DNA from: Aliidiomarina halalkaliphila
Lineage (GTDB): Bacteria > Pseudomonadota > Gammaproteobacteria > Enterobacterales > Alteromonadaceae
Assembly (NCBI RefSeq): GCF_007096385.1
Contig: NZ_VJWL01000001.1
Location: forward strand, 1,211,488 to 1,275,487
Length of the DNA stretch: 64,000 nt
Direction of reading: 5' to 3'
Below the pieces are notes generated by a model. That model did not search any database. It was given only the letters and a program-made list of their open reading frames with translations, and was not told the DNA's origin. The position numbers were made by a program, and so were the translations under genes. Every line of letters begins with the position of its first letter. Position 1 is the first letter of the stretch. Shown piece by piece: positions 10,014 through 20,246 of this stretch.

Positions 10014-10384
10014 TAGCGTCGTCCCACAAATCCACTCACTTCAGCGACCACCGGACCATTGTCCGATAGACTGACGCGAATAGTCACTTCTTGCAGATCT
10101 TCCGTAACCGTTGCCACCACCTGTTGCTGCCAGTACCAAGTGCGGTTGGCCAGCTCCACTTGACCACTGGCTTCATCACGCGGCGGCCACGTGTTCCAAC
10201 GCGCTTGCGCATGTACTTCCGCCATACGGTTACTCGCCACCAAGCTGGCAAAGTAACGGTCCTCCAGAATCGAGGCGCTGCGGGTGGTTTCACTGGCCAA
10301 CTGAACAGCCGCCAGTGCGCCCACTGCAAACAAGGCCAGCGCCACCATAACTTCGATTAAAGTAAAGCCACGGGGGGTTCTCAT
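10013..10384 (-). CDS. gspI: Type II secretion minor pseudopilin I
   Basis: Minor pseudopilin that nucleates the tip with GspJ and GspK; 123 residues. Cleavage motif RG/FTLIEVMVALALFAVGA near the N-terminus, Glu at mature position 5. The ATG at 10384 overlaps the gspH stop (ATGA) and has GGAGGGG about 6 nt upstream. A GTG two codons further upstream is less likely. Confidence 0.93.
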   Translation of the reverse strand: MRTPRGFTLIEVMVALALFAVGALAAVQLASETTRSASILEDRYFASLVASNRMAEVHAQARWNTWPPRDEASGQVELANRTWYWQQQVVATVTEDLQEVTIRVSLSDNGPVVAEVSGFVGRR

Positions 10385-10965
10385 TGCCACCCCTCCACTT
10401 CCTCTCGTTCAATTTGAATGCCGCTGCGCCCATCGATCACGAAACTACGTTCGTTTGGATCGTGGGCAGTAAAGCGCAACCGAAAGGGCACAAACTCAGT
10501 GCTTTCAAAAATTAATACGTTGGGCCGTGGAGGTTCTTCATCGTCACTTGACGCTCGCCGAACATCTCGGCCAAAAACGGTATCGCGCCCTTCGGTCATA
10601 TTATCGAGGATTCGAAAATCGCCGGGTTCAAAATCTAAATCCACGTGCTCAGACACCCGCGTTTCAACAAGTGGTGGCTGCACTAATTCGACCCAGTTTT
10701 CATTATGCCAACGGTAGAAGGTGTACTTATCGTCTTTAAACTCAATGCCGTAGACATGGTTGCGTAACATCGCCTGTTCACGCGCATGATGCATTTGCAG
10801 CACAAACTTCTCGCTGGCATCTTGTGCGCTATCCGACAACACCCGTGTGGGGATGGTAAGAATGATATACATACTGGCCACACTCAAAATAACGATGAGC
10901 AGCATCACTTCGATTAGCGTGAAGCCGCTCGTGCGCTGAGCTTGAATGCGACCTGTGTGGTTCAT
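10381..10965 (-). CDS. gspH: Type II secretion minor pseudopilin H
   Basis: Minor pseudopilin near the tip, 194 residues from the ATG at 10965 that overlaps the gspG stop (ATGA). Prepilin motif SG/FTLIEVMLLIVILSVAS with Glu at mature position 5. A 16-residue leader precedes the cleavage glycine. The globular domain is rich in acidic and aromatic residues and ends in SGIQIEREEVEGWQ. An earlier in-frame start would run back into gspG without adding family features. Confidence 0.93.
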   Translation of the reverse strand: MNHTGRIQAQRTSGFTLIEVMLLIVILSVASMYIILTIPTRVLSDSAQDASEKFVLQMHHAREQAMLRNHVYGIEFKDDKYTFYRWHNENWVELVQPPLVETRVSEHVDLDFEPGDFRILDNMTEGRDTVFGRDVRRASSDDEEPPRPNVLIFESTEFVPFRLRFTAHDPNERSFVIDGRSGIQIEREEVEGWQ

Positions 10966-11408
10966 TGCTGTTGCGGTCGATCGTGCATATTCCACGTGCC
11001 GATATCATCTTCGGTACCGGGTTGTCCGTCAGGCCCCATGCTGAAAATATCGTAACGACCATATTGGCCAGGGCTTAACAAGCGATAGTCGTTGCCCCAT
11101 GGATCTGTCGGCAAACGACGGATATATCCGCCTTCCCGATAATTGCGCGGGCGCGGTTCCATTTGTGGTGGTACCACGAGGGCCTCAATTCCTTGTTCTG
11201 TCGTTGGGTAAACGCCGTTGTCCAAGCGGTACATTTCCATCGCATTTTCAAGAGCCGTGAGGTCGGAAATCGCCTTTTGCCGATCCGCCTGATCCCGCTG
11301 TGAAAACACTTGCGGCACCACTAGTGTGGCCAGAATTCCCAGAATCACCAACACAACCATGAGTTCGATCATGCTGAAACCTGATTGTCGTTTCTGCGTG
11401 AATATCAT
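10962..11408 (-). CDS. gspG: Type II secretion major pseudopilin G
   Basis: The main subunit of the pseudopilus that pushes substrates through the secretin; 148 residues. Cleavage site SG/FSMIELMVVLVILGILATLV with Glu at mature position 5. The conserved major pseudopilin core follows (MYRLDNGVYPTTEQG, LPTDPWGNDY) with the calcium-binding C-terminal loop (GADGQPG-like GPDGQPGTEDD, then IGTWN). It starts 2 bp after gspF stops. Confidence 0.97.
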   Translation of the reverse strand: MIFTQKRQSGFSMIELMVVLVILGILATLVVPQVFSQRDQADRQKAISDLTALENAMEMYRLDNGVYPTTEQGIEALVVPPQMEPRPRNYREGGYIRRLPTDPWGNDYRLLSPGQYGRYDIFSMGPDGQPGTEDDIGTWNMHDRPQQQ

Positions 11409-11410
11409 AA

Positions 11411-12634
11411 TTACATACCTGCTAACTGATTAAGCGCCAATATCGGTAAGATAATGGCAAGTACAATAAAGAGCACCACGACTGCCATGACAACAATCAA
11501 TAAGGGCTCAAAGATCTTCAAACTAATATTAACCGTGGCCGCAAATTCCGTATCTTGATTATCGGCACAACGGCGGAGCATTTGCTCCAGTTCTCCACTT
11601 TTTTCACCGGATGCAATCATATGCAGCATCATTGGTGGAAATAATTTACTTGGCCCCAGCGCCGCTCGTAAGCTGGTACCTTCGCGCACGCGATCCGCTG
11701 CATCTTCAACAACTTCGCGCATGCGCAGGTTACCCAACACCGACGCGGTAATGCGCAACCCTTCTAACAAGGGCACCGCCGAGGCTGTTAGAATGCTCAA
11801 TGTGCGAGCAAATCGAGAGGTATTTACACTGCGCACAATGGTGCCAATAAATGGCATGTAAAGCAGACGTTTATCGACCTGATAGCGGAATTTTTCATTC
11901 TTGAGGAGGCGCAGCCACAGCATGAACGCCAGCGTGAGGCCTATCAATAGATACAAACCGTAGCTCTGTAACCATTCGCTCACACCGATAAGAATGCGCG
12001 TCACCAATGGCAGCTCTTGACCAATATCATCAAATTGTTCAATAACTTGCGGTACGACTACTGCCAGTAAAAAGCCGACGACACCCATGGCAACCAAGGT
12101 TAATACCAATGGATACACCGCCGCCTGAGTAATTTGACTCTTCAGAGCCTGCCGTTGTTCCGTATAATCGGCTAATCGATTGAGTACTTCGTCGAGATGC
12201 CCTGATTTTTCGCCCGATGCCACCATTGCGCAGTATAGGTCGTCGAATATCGCAGGGAAATCGCGCATACCTTCCGCCAAACTATAACCCTCAACGACTT
12301 TACTGCGCACAGACATCAGCATTCGCTTTAGTCGCGGACGATCGGTTTGCTCTGCCACAGCGAGCAATGCTTGTTCAATAGGAAGGGCGGCGGCCACTAA
12401 TGTGGCTAATTGCCGGGTAATTAAGGCTAAATCGTGGGTACTCACACGGCGCTGAAATATGGATTTGCGCTGGGAGGAGATGCCTTTTTCTTGATCACCT
12501 GCTGACTCAACACTGACGGGGAACAATCCCTGCTCCCGCAACATTTGTCGAATCTGACGCTCGGTGTCGGCTTCCAGCACCCCTTGTTTTTTCCGACCTT
12601 GTTGATCTAAGGCCTCGTAAGAAAACGCTGGCAT
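11411..12634 (-). CDS. gspF: Type II secretion inner-membrane platform protein F
   Basis: Polytopic platform protein that couples GspE to pseudopilus assembly. The 407 residues hold two repeated GspF domains (about 70-195 and 272-395) with the repeated motif MVASGEKSGHLDEVLNRLAD / MIASGEKSGELEQMLRRCAD. There are three membrane helices at about 170-192, 222-240 and 378-400. It lies 3 bp after gspE. Confidence 0.96.
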   Translation of the reverse strand: MPAFSYEALDQQGRKKQGVLEADTERQIRQMLREQGLFPVSVESAGDQEKGISSQRKSIFQRRVSTHDLALITRQLATLVAAALPIEQALLAVAEQTDRPRLKRMLMSVRSKVVEGYSLAEGMRDFPAIFDDLYCAMVASGEKSGHLDEVLNRLADYTEQRQALKSQITQAAVYPLVLTLVAMGVVGFLLAVVVPQVIEQFDDIGQELPLVTRILIGVSEWLQSYGLYLLIGLTLAFMLWLRLLKNEKFRYQVDKRLLYMPFIGTIVRSVNTSRFARTLSILTASAVPLLEGLRITASVLGNLRMREVVEDAADRVREGTSLRAALGPSKLFPPMMLHMIASGEKSGELEQMLRRCADNQDTEFAATVNISLKIFEPLLIVVMAVVVLFIVLAIILPILALNQLAGM

Positions 12635-12637
12635 GGA

Positions 12638-14182
12638 TTACTCCTCGCGGGTAACGCGTAAAACTTCCTCGAGCGTGGTATACCCCAGAAGAATCTTATC
12701 ACGACCATCCTGACGGATGCCGGGATAATGTTTACGGGCATAGCGCTCGATGGCTTGTTCACCTTGGCCGTTATGAATTAACTCCCGAGTGGTCTCGTCG
12801 ATTACCAACATTTCGTGAATCCCAGTACGGCCGCGATATCCAGTATGATTACACTTGGCACAGCCTTTGGGCCGATAGATGGTGGGCGCGGAGCTGGCAT
12901 CCACCCCGAGCAGTTCACATTCTTCTGGCGTGGCAACATGGCTCTCGCGACAATCTTTACACAGAGTCCGCACCAAGCGCTGAGAGATGACCGCAAGCAA
13001 ACTCGACGACAATAAGAAAGGCTCAATGCCCATATCTTCAAGTCGGGTAATCGCACCTGCGGCTGTGTTTGTATGCAAGGTTGACATCACTAAGTGTCCC
13101 GTCAACGATGCTTGTACGGCGATTTGTGCGGTTTCACCATCACGAATCTCCCCAACCATCACCACATCGGGATCTTGTCGCAGAATGGCGCGGAGGCCAC
13201 GTGCAAAGGTCATATCCACGCGGGGGTTGACTTGCATCTGACCGACGCCTTCGAGCGCATACTCTATCGGGTCTTCGACAGTGAGAATATTGCGATCTTT
13301 GGTATTAATTTCAGAAAGACCTGCATACAGGGTTGTACTTTTACCCGAGCCGGTCGGTCCGGTCACCAATATGATGCCATGAGGTTTGTGGATCAGATTG
13401 GAGAAAATCTTGCGATTCTTATCGGTCATCCCGAGCTCGGTGAGATCCAAGCGCGCGTTGTTTTTATCCAATAAACGCAATACTGCGCGCTCACCATGGT
13501 TCGAAGGCATGGTCGACACCCGCACATCCACCGCACGGCCTGCAATAAGCAAGGAAATACGACCATCTTGCGGTAGTCGCTTCTCAGCAATATCTAGTTG
13601 CGCCATCACTTTAATACGCGAAACTAACAAGGACGCCAGCTTACGATTTGGGCGCAGAATTTCCCGCAACACGCCATCAATACGGAAACGAATAACAAGG
13701 TCTTTCTCAAAGGTTTCGATGTGAATGTCCGATGCCCCTTCTTTGATCGCCTCGCTTAACATGGCGTTGATCAATTTAATGATAGGCGCATCATCTTCAC
13801 TATCGAGTAAGTCTTCAGTTTGCGGTAGCTCTTCGGCTAACGAGAACAGGTTCACCTCGTTGCCAATATCTTCCATGAGCTGCTTCGCTTCTGAGGAGTC
13901 GCGTTGATAGGCTTGGCTAAGCAGACGGTCAAATTCATGTTCGGAATGTGCCACAACCGCAAAAGCCTGCCCCAATAAACGGCGTACCTCGTGTAAGGTT
14001 TTCGGGCTCACTTTCTTGCGCGTATGCAGTGTGGGCTGATCGTTATCCCAAGTTAACACCACGCCAAAGCGGCGAGAAAAGCCATAGGGCAGACGCGCTA
14101 GCGCTTCCCCAGGCTCCGGCACTTGTGCCGCAACCGCTTGAATAGTCTGGGCTTCAGATTCGAGCTTTGTACTGTCGCTCAT
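12638..14182 (-). CDS. gspE: Type II secretion assembly ATPase E
   Basis: Cytoplasmic hexameric ATPase that powers the system. The 514 residues comprise an N-terminal GspL-binding region, then the secretion ATPase core with Walker [13 protein letters not shown], the Asp box, Walker [10 protein letters not shown] and the His box ([13 protein letters not shown]). A tetracysteine zinc motif (CKDC and CAKC) near residue 410-450 is characteristic of GspE/PilB. It shares one base with gspD (TAATG). Confidence 0.97.
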   Translation of the reverse strand: MSDSTKLESEAQTIQAVAAQVPEPGEALARLPYGFSRRFGVVLTWDNDQPTLHTRKKVSPKTLHEVRRLLGQAFAVVAHSEHEFDRLLSQAYQRDSSEAKQLMEDIGNEVNLFSLAEELPQTEDLLDSEDDAPIIKLINAMLSEAIKEGASDIHIETFEKDLVIRFRIDGVLREILRPNRKLASLLVSRIKVMAQLDIAEKRLPQDGRISLLIAGRAVDVRVSTMPSNHGERAVLRLLDKNNARLDLTELGMTDKNRKIFSNLIHKPHGIILVTGPTGSGKSTTLYAGLSEINTKDRNILTVEDPIEYALEGVGQMQVNPRVDMTFARGLRAILRQDPDVVMVGEIRDGETAQIAVQASLTGHLVMSTLHTNTAAGAITRLEDMGIEPFLLSSSLLAVISQRLVRTLCKDCRESHVATPEECELLGVDASSAPTIYRPKGCAKCNHTGYRGRTGIHEMLVIDETTRELIHNGQGEQAIERYARKHYPGIRQDGRDKILLGYTTLEEVLRVTREE

Positions 14183-16278
14183 TAACGCCCTCCCGACTCC
14201 GCTTCTTTGCGAATGTCTTCCATATCACGGCGCCACTCATCCAAGAAACGACGGTATTCTGGCGGTAACGCGTCGTAATCATCCCAATCGGGAAGCACCG
14301 GCACGGTATCGCGCGAACGCAACGAAATGCCACGTTCCCGTTGCTCAAGCTGCTGAGCACGTAAATAACTGTATTTACGTTGGCTCAATTGCCCCATGCG
14401 CTCGTCGTCACGAATAATCGTCGGACGAATAAAAATCATTAGGTTACGCTTACGTGTGTTTACGCTGGTTGATTTGAACAAATGCCCTAAAATAGGGATA
14501 TCGCCAAGAATCGGAACCTTGGACAAGCTTTCTTGCACATCTTCATCGATCAAACCACCGAGCACGATGGTTTCACCATCTCGCGCCAACACCGTGGTTT
14601 TTAACTCGCGCTTATTGAAGGTCACATCCACCGATGTTGCCCCTGCAATACTCGATACTTCTTGTTCGATCAGTAACTGAACCGCATCACCTTCGTTAAT
14701 TTGTGGGGTGACACGTAAACGAATACCCACTTCACGACGGTCAATCGTTTGGAAAGGGTTGTCGTTGTTTGAACCAGCGGTCGCACCAGTAATAGTCGGT
14801 ACTTCTTGTCCAACCAGAATCGATGCTTCTTGGTTATCTAGCGTAGTGATACTCGGTGCCGACAGAATATTCGAATTAGTCGTGGTTGCCACTGCTTGCA
14901 CAACGGCCGCCCAACCATCTTGTACGGTACCAAATAATAAACCGTTAGCGTTGCCTAACAAGTTCGCCAATAACGAGTAATCACCCCGTTGATCCGGCTC
15001 CCGCGTCGTGAACTGGTTGCCTGCGTTATCTACCCGAGTTACTTCCGCACCAGGGCGTGTACGTGCGGCTTCTGCGGCAATACCAAGTGGCCCAATCGGC
15101 ACTATATTACCGTTATTGTGCTGCATCATACCGAATTCTTCACTGGCCCATTGAATACCAAAGTTAATGCCATCTCCTTCGAACACTTCCACAATAATAG
15201 CTTCCACCAGAACTTGGGCGCGACGAATATCGAGCTGTCCGATAACGCTTTCAAGTGCGCGTAACACATCAGGTTGCGCGGTCACGACGATGGCATTAGT
15301 TGGGCTGTGGGCTTCAATACTCACTTCATTGCCCCGTCGGGTTGTTCGTGCAGCAGCCCCAGTGCCGGAACCAGAACCACTGGTGGTCGCGCGCTCTTCG
15401 GCAATAATGGTTTCGGTCATGCCCCGCAGCAACTGCACCATATCTTCTGCTTTGGCGTAACGCAGATAGAACACACGGGTGTTCCCGCTCGTTTGCATTT
15501 CTGTATCTAACTGACGCAGTAAGCGCGCCACGCGCTCACGGGCACGGGGATCACCGCTGATTAAAATACGATTGGTCCGCTCATCAGGTACAATTCGCGG
15601 AATCATCATTTCTGGAATGCCTGAGCCTTGCTGTTGAAACACACTTTGAGCAATACGAACCATTTCAGCCGCCGAGGCATGTTGTAACTGCACTACTTCT
15701 ACGTCTTGGTCGCCTGCCCGGTCAACGTGCTGAATGATTTGCACGAGGCGGTTAATTAAGGAAGCGCGGCCACTCATCATAATCACATTCGATGGGTCGT
15801 AACTCATCACCGCACCACCACTCGCCTGATCGTTCAACTGACGCAGCAAAGGCGCAAGCTCTCGAACCGACACGTTGCGCAATGGTACAACGCGGGTTAC
15901 CCACTCATCACCAGTAAACGAATCGTCATCGACCACAGGGACCGGTGCGGATTTCGCATCTCGATCGCGAATCACTTTTAAGGGGCCGTTGTCCATGCGG
16001 ATCACCGCGTATCCGTAGACTTCCAGAACATTCAGAAAAAACTGATAATACTGTTCCCGATTCATCACGTCGTAACTACGCACGTTGATACGTCCGCGTA
16101 CTTCGGGGTCGATAATAATCGTTTCTTCGAGGTTTCGACTCACCGCTTGAATAAATTCATTGATATCGGTGTTTTTAAAGCTCGCTGAGAATTCTTCTTG
16201 AGCGTGACTCGCGTGCATCGGCACTAAGGCCAAGCTGGCTGCAAAAGTCATTCCAATAATTTTTGTTAGCAAACGCAT
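14182..16278 (-). CDS. gspD: Type II secretion secretin D
   Basis: Outer-membrane channel of the system, 698 residues. A Sec signal peptide ends near residue 26 (HASHA/QEEF). The N0 domain ([13 protein letters not shown]) and N1-N3 domains (residues about 100-400) follow, with a Ser/Gly-rich loop in N3 ([15 protein letters not shown]). The secretin core follows at about 420-620 ([24 protein letters not shown]). A long charged C-terminal tail after the RPTII motif could be the pilotin-binding S-domain; no pilotin gene is in the window. Confidence 0.97.
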   Translation of the reverse strand: MRLLTKIIGMTFAASLALVPMHASHAQEEFSASFKNTDINEFIQAVSRNLEETIIIDPEVRGRINVRSYDVMNREQYYQFFLNVLEVYGYAVIRMDNGPLKVIRDRDAKSAPVPVVDDDSFTGDEWVTRVVPLRNVSVRELAPLLRQLNDQASGGAVMSYDPSNVIMMSGRASLINRLVQIIQHVDRAGDQDVEVVQLQHASAAEMVRIAQSVFQQQGSGIPEMMIPRIVPDERTNRILISGDPRARERVARLLRQLDTEMQTSGNTRVFYLRYAKAEDMVQLLRGMTETIIAEERATTSGSGSGTGAAARTTRRGNEVSIEAHSPTNAIVVTAQPDVLRALESVIGQLDIRRAQVLVEAIIVEVFEGDGINFGIQWASEEFGMMQHNNGNIVPIGPLGIAAEAARTRPGAEVTRVDNAGNQFTTREPDQRGDYSLLANLLGNANGLLFGTVQDGWAAVVQAVATTTNSNILSAPSITTLDNQEASILVGQEVPTITGATAGSNNDNPFQTIDRREVGIRLRVTPQINEGDAVQLLIEQEVSSIAGATSVDVTFNKRELKTTVLARDGETIVLGGLIDEDVQESLSKVPILGDIPILGHLFKSTSVNTRKRNLMIFIRPTIIRDDERMGQLSQRKYSYLRAQQLEQRERGISLRSRDTVPVLPDWDDYDALPPEYRRFLDEWRRDMEDIRKEAESGGR

Positions 16279-16287
16279 GATCGATAC

Positions 16288-17184
16288 CTATTGATTCGGA
16301 ATTCTAAGTTCCAACGTAATGGGTTCATCATTCCGCAACACTACGACGGTAGCGTTGGTGAGTGAACCGACATCACGTAGGATAGACGCTGCTTCGGCAA
16401 GATTGGTCAAGTCATAGCCATTTAAACTAATGGCGATGTCACCTGACTCAAACCCAGCTGCAGCAAATAATTCTGGATATCTGTTGGGTGCTAAGCGGTA
16501 TCCGATAAGATTACCTTCTCGTTGCACTGGCGTGATTGTGACCAACTCTCCGATGTTTTCAGGGTTCACAGTACCGATATCAATCGGTACTTCATGGACG
16601 CGCTCAACGGGTTGTTCTCGCGTCTCTTGGGGCTGATCAACTTGGCGCAAGGTGATACCTGGTTCAAAGCCATCACGGCCATCGAGGTACAGGGTTTCCA
16701 AACGCCCGCCATTTTCCAATATCACGCGATCTGATAAAATTTCATTGATTACAGCACGGCTTGAGCTAATCGTTTCGCCAGGTATATAAGTCACTTGGTT
16801 GTTGCCTTGCTGAATAATAGCGGCAGAGCGTTCCGGTACTGTACTCGCAGTCACGCCCACCAATCGAATATTTAATGTGGTTTCTGGTGCTTCGGTCGTA
16901 CGCGGCTGGCGACTTGCTTCGGCCCCGCGCTCACCAAACAAATGCAATTGCTGAATTCTATTGAGATTAACCTGAACCTGCTCAGTAGCAGCCTGACCGC
17001 CAATTGCTGGGGGGACCGGCAAATCCGCTGGTGTAATCAGTCGCCACGTAATGGTTGCCGCTAGCCACGCAGAAATACACAGCAATAAGATCCCAATACC
17101 TGTGAGAACAGGTTGCAAAACGCTGCGATAAGTGGTGCTCAGTCTCGCCAAGGAAAGCGAACCGAGTGACAGTGAACTGACCAT
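16288..17184 (-). CDS. gspC: Type II secretion protein C
   Basis: First gene of the operon; a bitopic inner-membrane protein that bridges to GspD and contributes to substrate recognition. The 298 residues contain one membrane helix at about 25-48, a Pro-rich linker, the HR domain (TLNIRLVGVTAS, AAIIQQGNNQVTYIPGE) and a C-terminal PDZ domain (FAAAGFESGDIAISLNGYDL). The next gene, gspD, follows after 9 bp. Confidence 0.95.
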   Translation of the reverse strand: MVSSLSLGSLSLARLSTTYRSVLQPVLTGIGILLLCISAWLAATITWRLITPADLPVPPAIGGQAATEQVQVNLNRIQQLHLFGERGAEASRQPRTTEAPETTLNIRLVGVTASTVPERSAAIIQQGNNQVTYIPGETISSSRAVINEILSDRVILENGGRLETLYLDGRDGFEPGITLRQVDQPQETREQPVERVHEVPIDIGTVNPENIGELVTITPVQREGNLIGYRLAPNRYPELFAAAGFESGDIAISLNGYDLTNLAEAASILRDVGSLTNATVVVLRNDEPITLELRIPNQ

Positions 17185-17229
17185 GTATGTGGAATCTACT
17201 TCTTATTAAAATATTGTTATCGAATTAGC

Positions 17230-17258
17230 ATTCTAGCGTGCTAAGCGATGAACAACAA
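17230..17258 (-). promoter_or_regulatory. Predicted promoter of the gsp operon
   Basis: On the minus strand: TTGTTG (plus 17253-17258), a 17 bp spacer, TAGAAT (plus 17230-17235), about 45 bp before gspC. The -10 box matches 5/6 and the -35 box 3/6. The hslR leader lies on the other side, so the promoters of the two divergent units may be close together. Confidence 0.45.
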
Positions 17259-17330
17259 TGTACGGAGCGTAAAATTGTGTAAGGAATCATGTTACACTCA
17301 GACGCTTGAATTGTGCAGGAGTTTCACACC

Positions 17331-17714
17331 ATGAGCAATGTATCTGTTCGGTTAGATAAGTGGTTGTGGGCAGCTCGTTTTTTTAAAACACGAGCCCTTG
17401 CGCGCAGCGCGATTCAAGCCGGCAAAGTCCACTACAATGGACAGCGCAGCAAACCCGCAAAGATTGTTGAAGTCGGCGCACTGCTCACCATTCCTCGGGG
17501 CTATGACCGGTACGAGGTCGTCATCGACACCATCAGCGATCAACGTCGCGGGGCTGCCGAAGCCCAAACTTTATATACTGAAACCGAACAAAGCGTGGCT
17601 AAGCGTGAAGAAAACGCGCGGGCGCGTAAGCTCAATCAGATGTATAATCCTCACCCCGATCAGCGTCCTGACAAGAAACAACGACGCGATTTAATCAAAT
17701 TTAAGCAACAATAG
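17331..17714 (+). CDS. hslR: Ribosome-associated heat shock protein Hsp15
   Basis: S4-domain RNA-binding protein that binds free 50S subunits carrying nascent chains and helps recycle stalled ribosomes. It has 127 residues (E. coli 133). The S4 domain lies at about 5-65 (RLDKWLWAARFFKTRALAR, GKVHYNGQRSKPAK) with a basic C-terminal tail. The ATG at 17331 has GCAGGAG 10 nt upstream; a GTG at 17313 overlaps that site. It is followed closely by hslO, as in E. coli. Confidence 0.95.
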   Translation: MSNVSVRLDKWLWAARFFKTRALARSAIQAGKVHYNGQRSKPAKIVEVGALLTIPRGYDRYEVVIDTISDQRRGAAEAQTLYTETEQSVAKREENARARKLNQMYNPHPDQRPDKKQRRDLIKFKQQ

Positions 17715-17758
17715 TGCGCCCTCTCGGGTCGTGCTTTAGCAATTTTTAGGACGCCTTT

Positions 17759-18625
17759 ATGTCGGATTCCCTTGATCAGATTCTACGATTTACCTTTGCC
17801 AACCACGATGTACGTGGTGAAATTGTGCAGTTACAGGAAAGTTATCATGCGTTGACTCAGGGCCACGCTTATCCCGCACCGGTCAAGCAACTGCTTGGCG
17901 AGCTGATGGCAGTAACCAGCCTGCTTACTGCAACGTTGAAGTTTGAAGGCCACATCAACGTGCAAATTCAAGGCGACGGGCCGCTTAACTATGCCACTGT
18001 GAATGGTAGCCATGAGCAAGCATTGCGGGGCGTTGCCCGGCTTACCTCAGAACCTACCGGAACCAGCTTTCGCGAGTTAGTAGGCGATAACGCCATTTTA
18101 TTAATTACCCTCACTCCCGAACATGGCGAACGCTATCAAGGCGTCACAACAATTGCAGGAGATTCCTTGGCTGCATGTATCGAAGAGTACTTTAGTCAGT
18201 CTGAACAGTTGGCAACCCGTGTTTGGTTATTTGCAGATATCGAGCAGGAGCGCGCCGGAGGGCTATTTCTACAAGCTCTTCCTGGCAGCAATGGCCACGA
18301 AGGCTTTGAACATCTTACAACTCTTGCCAGCACCGTGACTGCCGAGGAATTGCTGCAATTACCTGCAACTGACATGCTGCAACGCTTGTATCATGAAGAA
18401 GAAGTCCACCTGTACCCGACACAAGCAGTCCGTTTTTTCTGTGGGTGTTCTAAAGAGGCGACCGCAACTGCATTGCGCAGTGTGCCGCAAGATGAGTTAA
18501 TGGATATTCTGGCGCAAGAAGGCGAGCTCAAATTAACCTGTGATTATTGCTTAACTGACTACCATTTTAATGCCTTTGATGTGCAATCGTTGCACGCCCA
18601 TCAAGCCCCCGAGCAACCACAATAA
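17759..18625 (+). CDS. hslO: Redox-regulated chaperone Hsp33
   Basis: Chaperone switched on by oxidative unfolding. The 288 residues consist of an N-terminal substrate-binding domain and a C-terminal zinc switch with four cysteines: CGC at about 236-238 and CDYC at about 268-271, the CxC...CxxC pattern of the family. It is 44 bp after hslR, with AGGA just before the ATG, so the two probably form one operon. Confidence 0.96.
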   Translation: MSDSLDQILRFTFANHDVRGEIVQLQESYHALTQGHAYPAPVKQLLGELMAVTSLLTATLKFEGHINVQIQGDGPLNYATVNGSHEQALRGVARLTSEPTGTSFRELVGDNAILLITLTPEHGERYQGVTTIAGDSLAACIEEYFSQSEQLATRVWLFADIEQERAGGLFLQALPGSNGHEGFEHLTTLASTVTAEELLQLPATDMLQRLYHEEEVHLYPTQAVRFFCGCSKEATATALRSVPQDELMDILAQEGELKLTCDYCLTDYHFNAFDVQSLHAHQAPEQPQ

Positions 18626-18628
18626 CGA

Positions 18629-18664
18629 AAAAAGCCAGTCCACGTATTGTGTGACTGGCTTTCT
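18629..18664. terminator. Bidirectional terminator between hslO and der
   Basis: AAAGCCAGTC (18631-18640) and GACTGGCTTT (18653-18662) form a 10 bp stem with a 12 nt loop. There is an A-run on the left and a T-rich right side (CTTTCTT), so it can end hslO on the plus strand and der on the minus strand. Confidence 0.75.
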
Positions 18665-18682
18665 TAATATCCGACGCGCGGG

Positions 18683-20134
18683 CTATTTTTTCACAAATCG
18701 CATCATGCGTTTACGCTTCCGCTGTTGTGACAGTGTCAGTGAGTTTTTCTTCCCTTCAAACGGATTCTTACCGGTACGGAATTCCACTTTTACCGGAGTA
18801 CCCATGAGTTTCAGCGACTTACGAAAGTAATTCATTAAGTAACGCTTATAGCTCTCGGGCAAATCGTTGACCTGGTTGCCATGCACCACGATCAGAGGTG
18901 GGTTATAGCCACCGGCATGGGCAAATTTCAATTTGACCCGACGGCCCCGCACTAATGGCGGTTGATGCTCTTCCTGTGCCGACTCCATAATGCGCGTTAG
19001 CTGCGAAGTACTTACCCGTTTAGTCGCACTTGCATAGGCTTCTTGGACCGAGGTAAACAAGTGGCCCACGTTGGTGCCGTGCAGTGCCGAAATAAAATGC
19101 ACGCGGGCAAAATCAACAAAACCTAAACGACGATCGAGTTCATCTTTGATCCACTGTTTTGCATCCTGCTCCAAACCGTCCCATTTGTTTACAGCAATGA
19201 CCACAGAGCGCCCCGCATTCAACACAAAGCCTAATAAATTCAGGTCTTGGTCACTGATAGTTTCGCGGGCGTCGATAACCAGAATCACCACATTCGCACT
19301 TTCAATCGCTTGCAGGGTTTTCACCACTGAGTATTTCTCGACGGCCATATCAATCCGGCCACGACGACGTACGCCTGCAGTATCAATTAACACGTATTCA
19401 CGACCATCGCGTTCCATTGGGATATACACGCTGTCACGCGTGGTGCCAGGCATGTCGTATACCACGACGCGATCTTCACCCAAAATCCGATTGGTGAGCG
19501 TGGATTTACCCACATTTGGCCGACCAATAATCGCTAACTTAATAGGTTGTGCTTGCAGCCGCTCAATCTCTTCTTGGGCGTCTGCTTCCGTTAATTCTTT
19601 CGGCTCGTCAGACTTCGGCGCAATTAGCATGTCCGGATAGTCGGCTTCCAGTGGTTGTAAACTGGCGCGCAATAATTGGCTCACACCCCGGCCATGGGCC
19701 GCGGCCACTTGCCACACCTGACCTAAACCAAGGCCATAAAAATCTGCAGCCGCCGCATCACCGTCGAGGCCATCTACCTTATTGGCAACTAAATACACAG
19801 GCTTATCTTGCTTACGTAAGTATTCGGCAATAAATTCGTCAGCGGCACTAATGCCGGTGCGGGCATCTACCAAGAACAAGACCACATCGGCTTCATCAAT
19901 CGCTTGCAGCGATTGTTTTGCCATCAATAGATCAAGCCCTTCTTCTTTGCCATGAATCCCGCCGGTATCAACCACGATAAACTGGTACTGATCATAACGC
20001 CCCTGACCATACTGGCGGTCACGCGTCAGCCCCGGGAAGTCTGCCACTAGGGCATCCCGAGTTTGGGTAAGGCGATTAAATAGTGTGGATTTGCCAACAT
20101 TTGGACGGCCCACAAGGGCGACCACGGGTATCAT
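18683..20134 (-). CDS. der: Ribosome assembly GTPase Der (EngA)
   Basis: Essential tandem GTPase for 50S subunit maturation. It has two G domains, each with [10 protein letters not shown] (about residues 8 and 180), and switch motifs DTGG and DTAG. The C-terminal KH-like domain is followed by a basic tail ([15 protein letters not shown]). From the ATG at 20134 (AGGA 7 nt upstream) it has 483 residues (E. coli 490). A GTG 8 codons upstream lies inside a hairpin and is less likely. Last gene of hisS-yfgM-bamB-der. Confidence 0.97.
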   Translation of the reverse strand: MIPVVALVGRPNVGKSTLFNRLTQTRDALVADFPGLTRDRQYGQGRYDQYQFIVVDTGGIHGKEEGLDLLMAKQSLQAIDEADVVLFLVDARTGISAADEFIAEYLRKQDKPVYLVANKVDGLDGDAAAADFYGLGLGQVWQVAAAHGRGVSQLLRASLQPLEADYPDMLIAPKSDEPKELTEADAQEEIERLQAQPIKLAIIGRPNVGKSTLTNRILGEDRVVVYDMPGTTRDSVYIPMERDGREYVLIDTAGVRRRGRIDMAVEKYSVVKTLQAIESANVVILVIDARETISDQDLNLLGFVLNAGRSVVIAVNKWDGLEQDAKQWIKDELDRRLGFVDFARVHFISALHGTNVGHLFTSVQEAYASATKRVSTSQLTRIMESAQEEHQPPLVRGRRVKLKFAHAGGYNPPLIVVHGNQVNDLPESYKRYLMNYFRKSLKLMGTPVKVEFRTGKNPFEGKKNSLTLSQQRKRKRMMRFVKK

Positions 20135-20157
20135 GTAATTTCCTCTCTCCTGAAACA

Positions 20158-20185
20158 CGTTCAGGGCCCAACTCGGCCCTGAACG
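20158..20185 (-). other. Strong hairpin in the bamB-der gap
   Basis: CGTTCAGGGCC and GGCCCTGAACG form an 11 bp perfect stem with a 6 nt loop in the 112 bp between bamB and der. There is no T-run after it on the minus strand, so it is not a standard intrinsic terminator. It could be an RNA processing site or a pause that sets the level of der relative to bamB. Confidence 0.5.
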
Positions 20186-20246
20186 ATTGGCGGTGCTCCG
20201 CCTGCAAACGCTATTGTACTACAAGTGAGCGTTTACGTATGCATGA

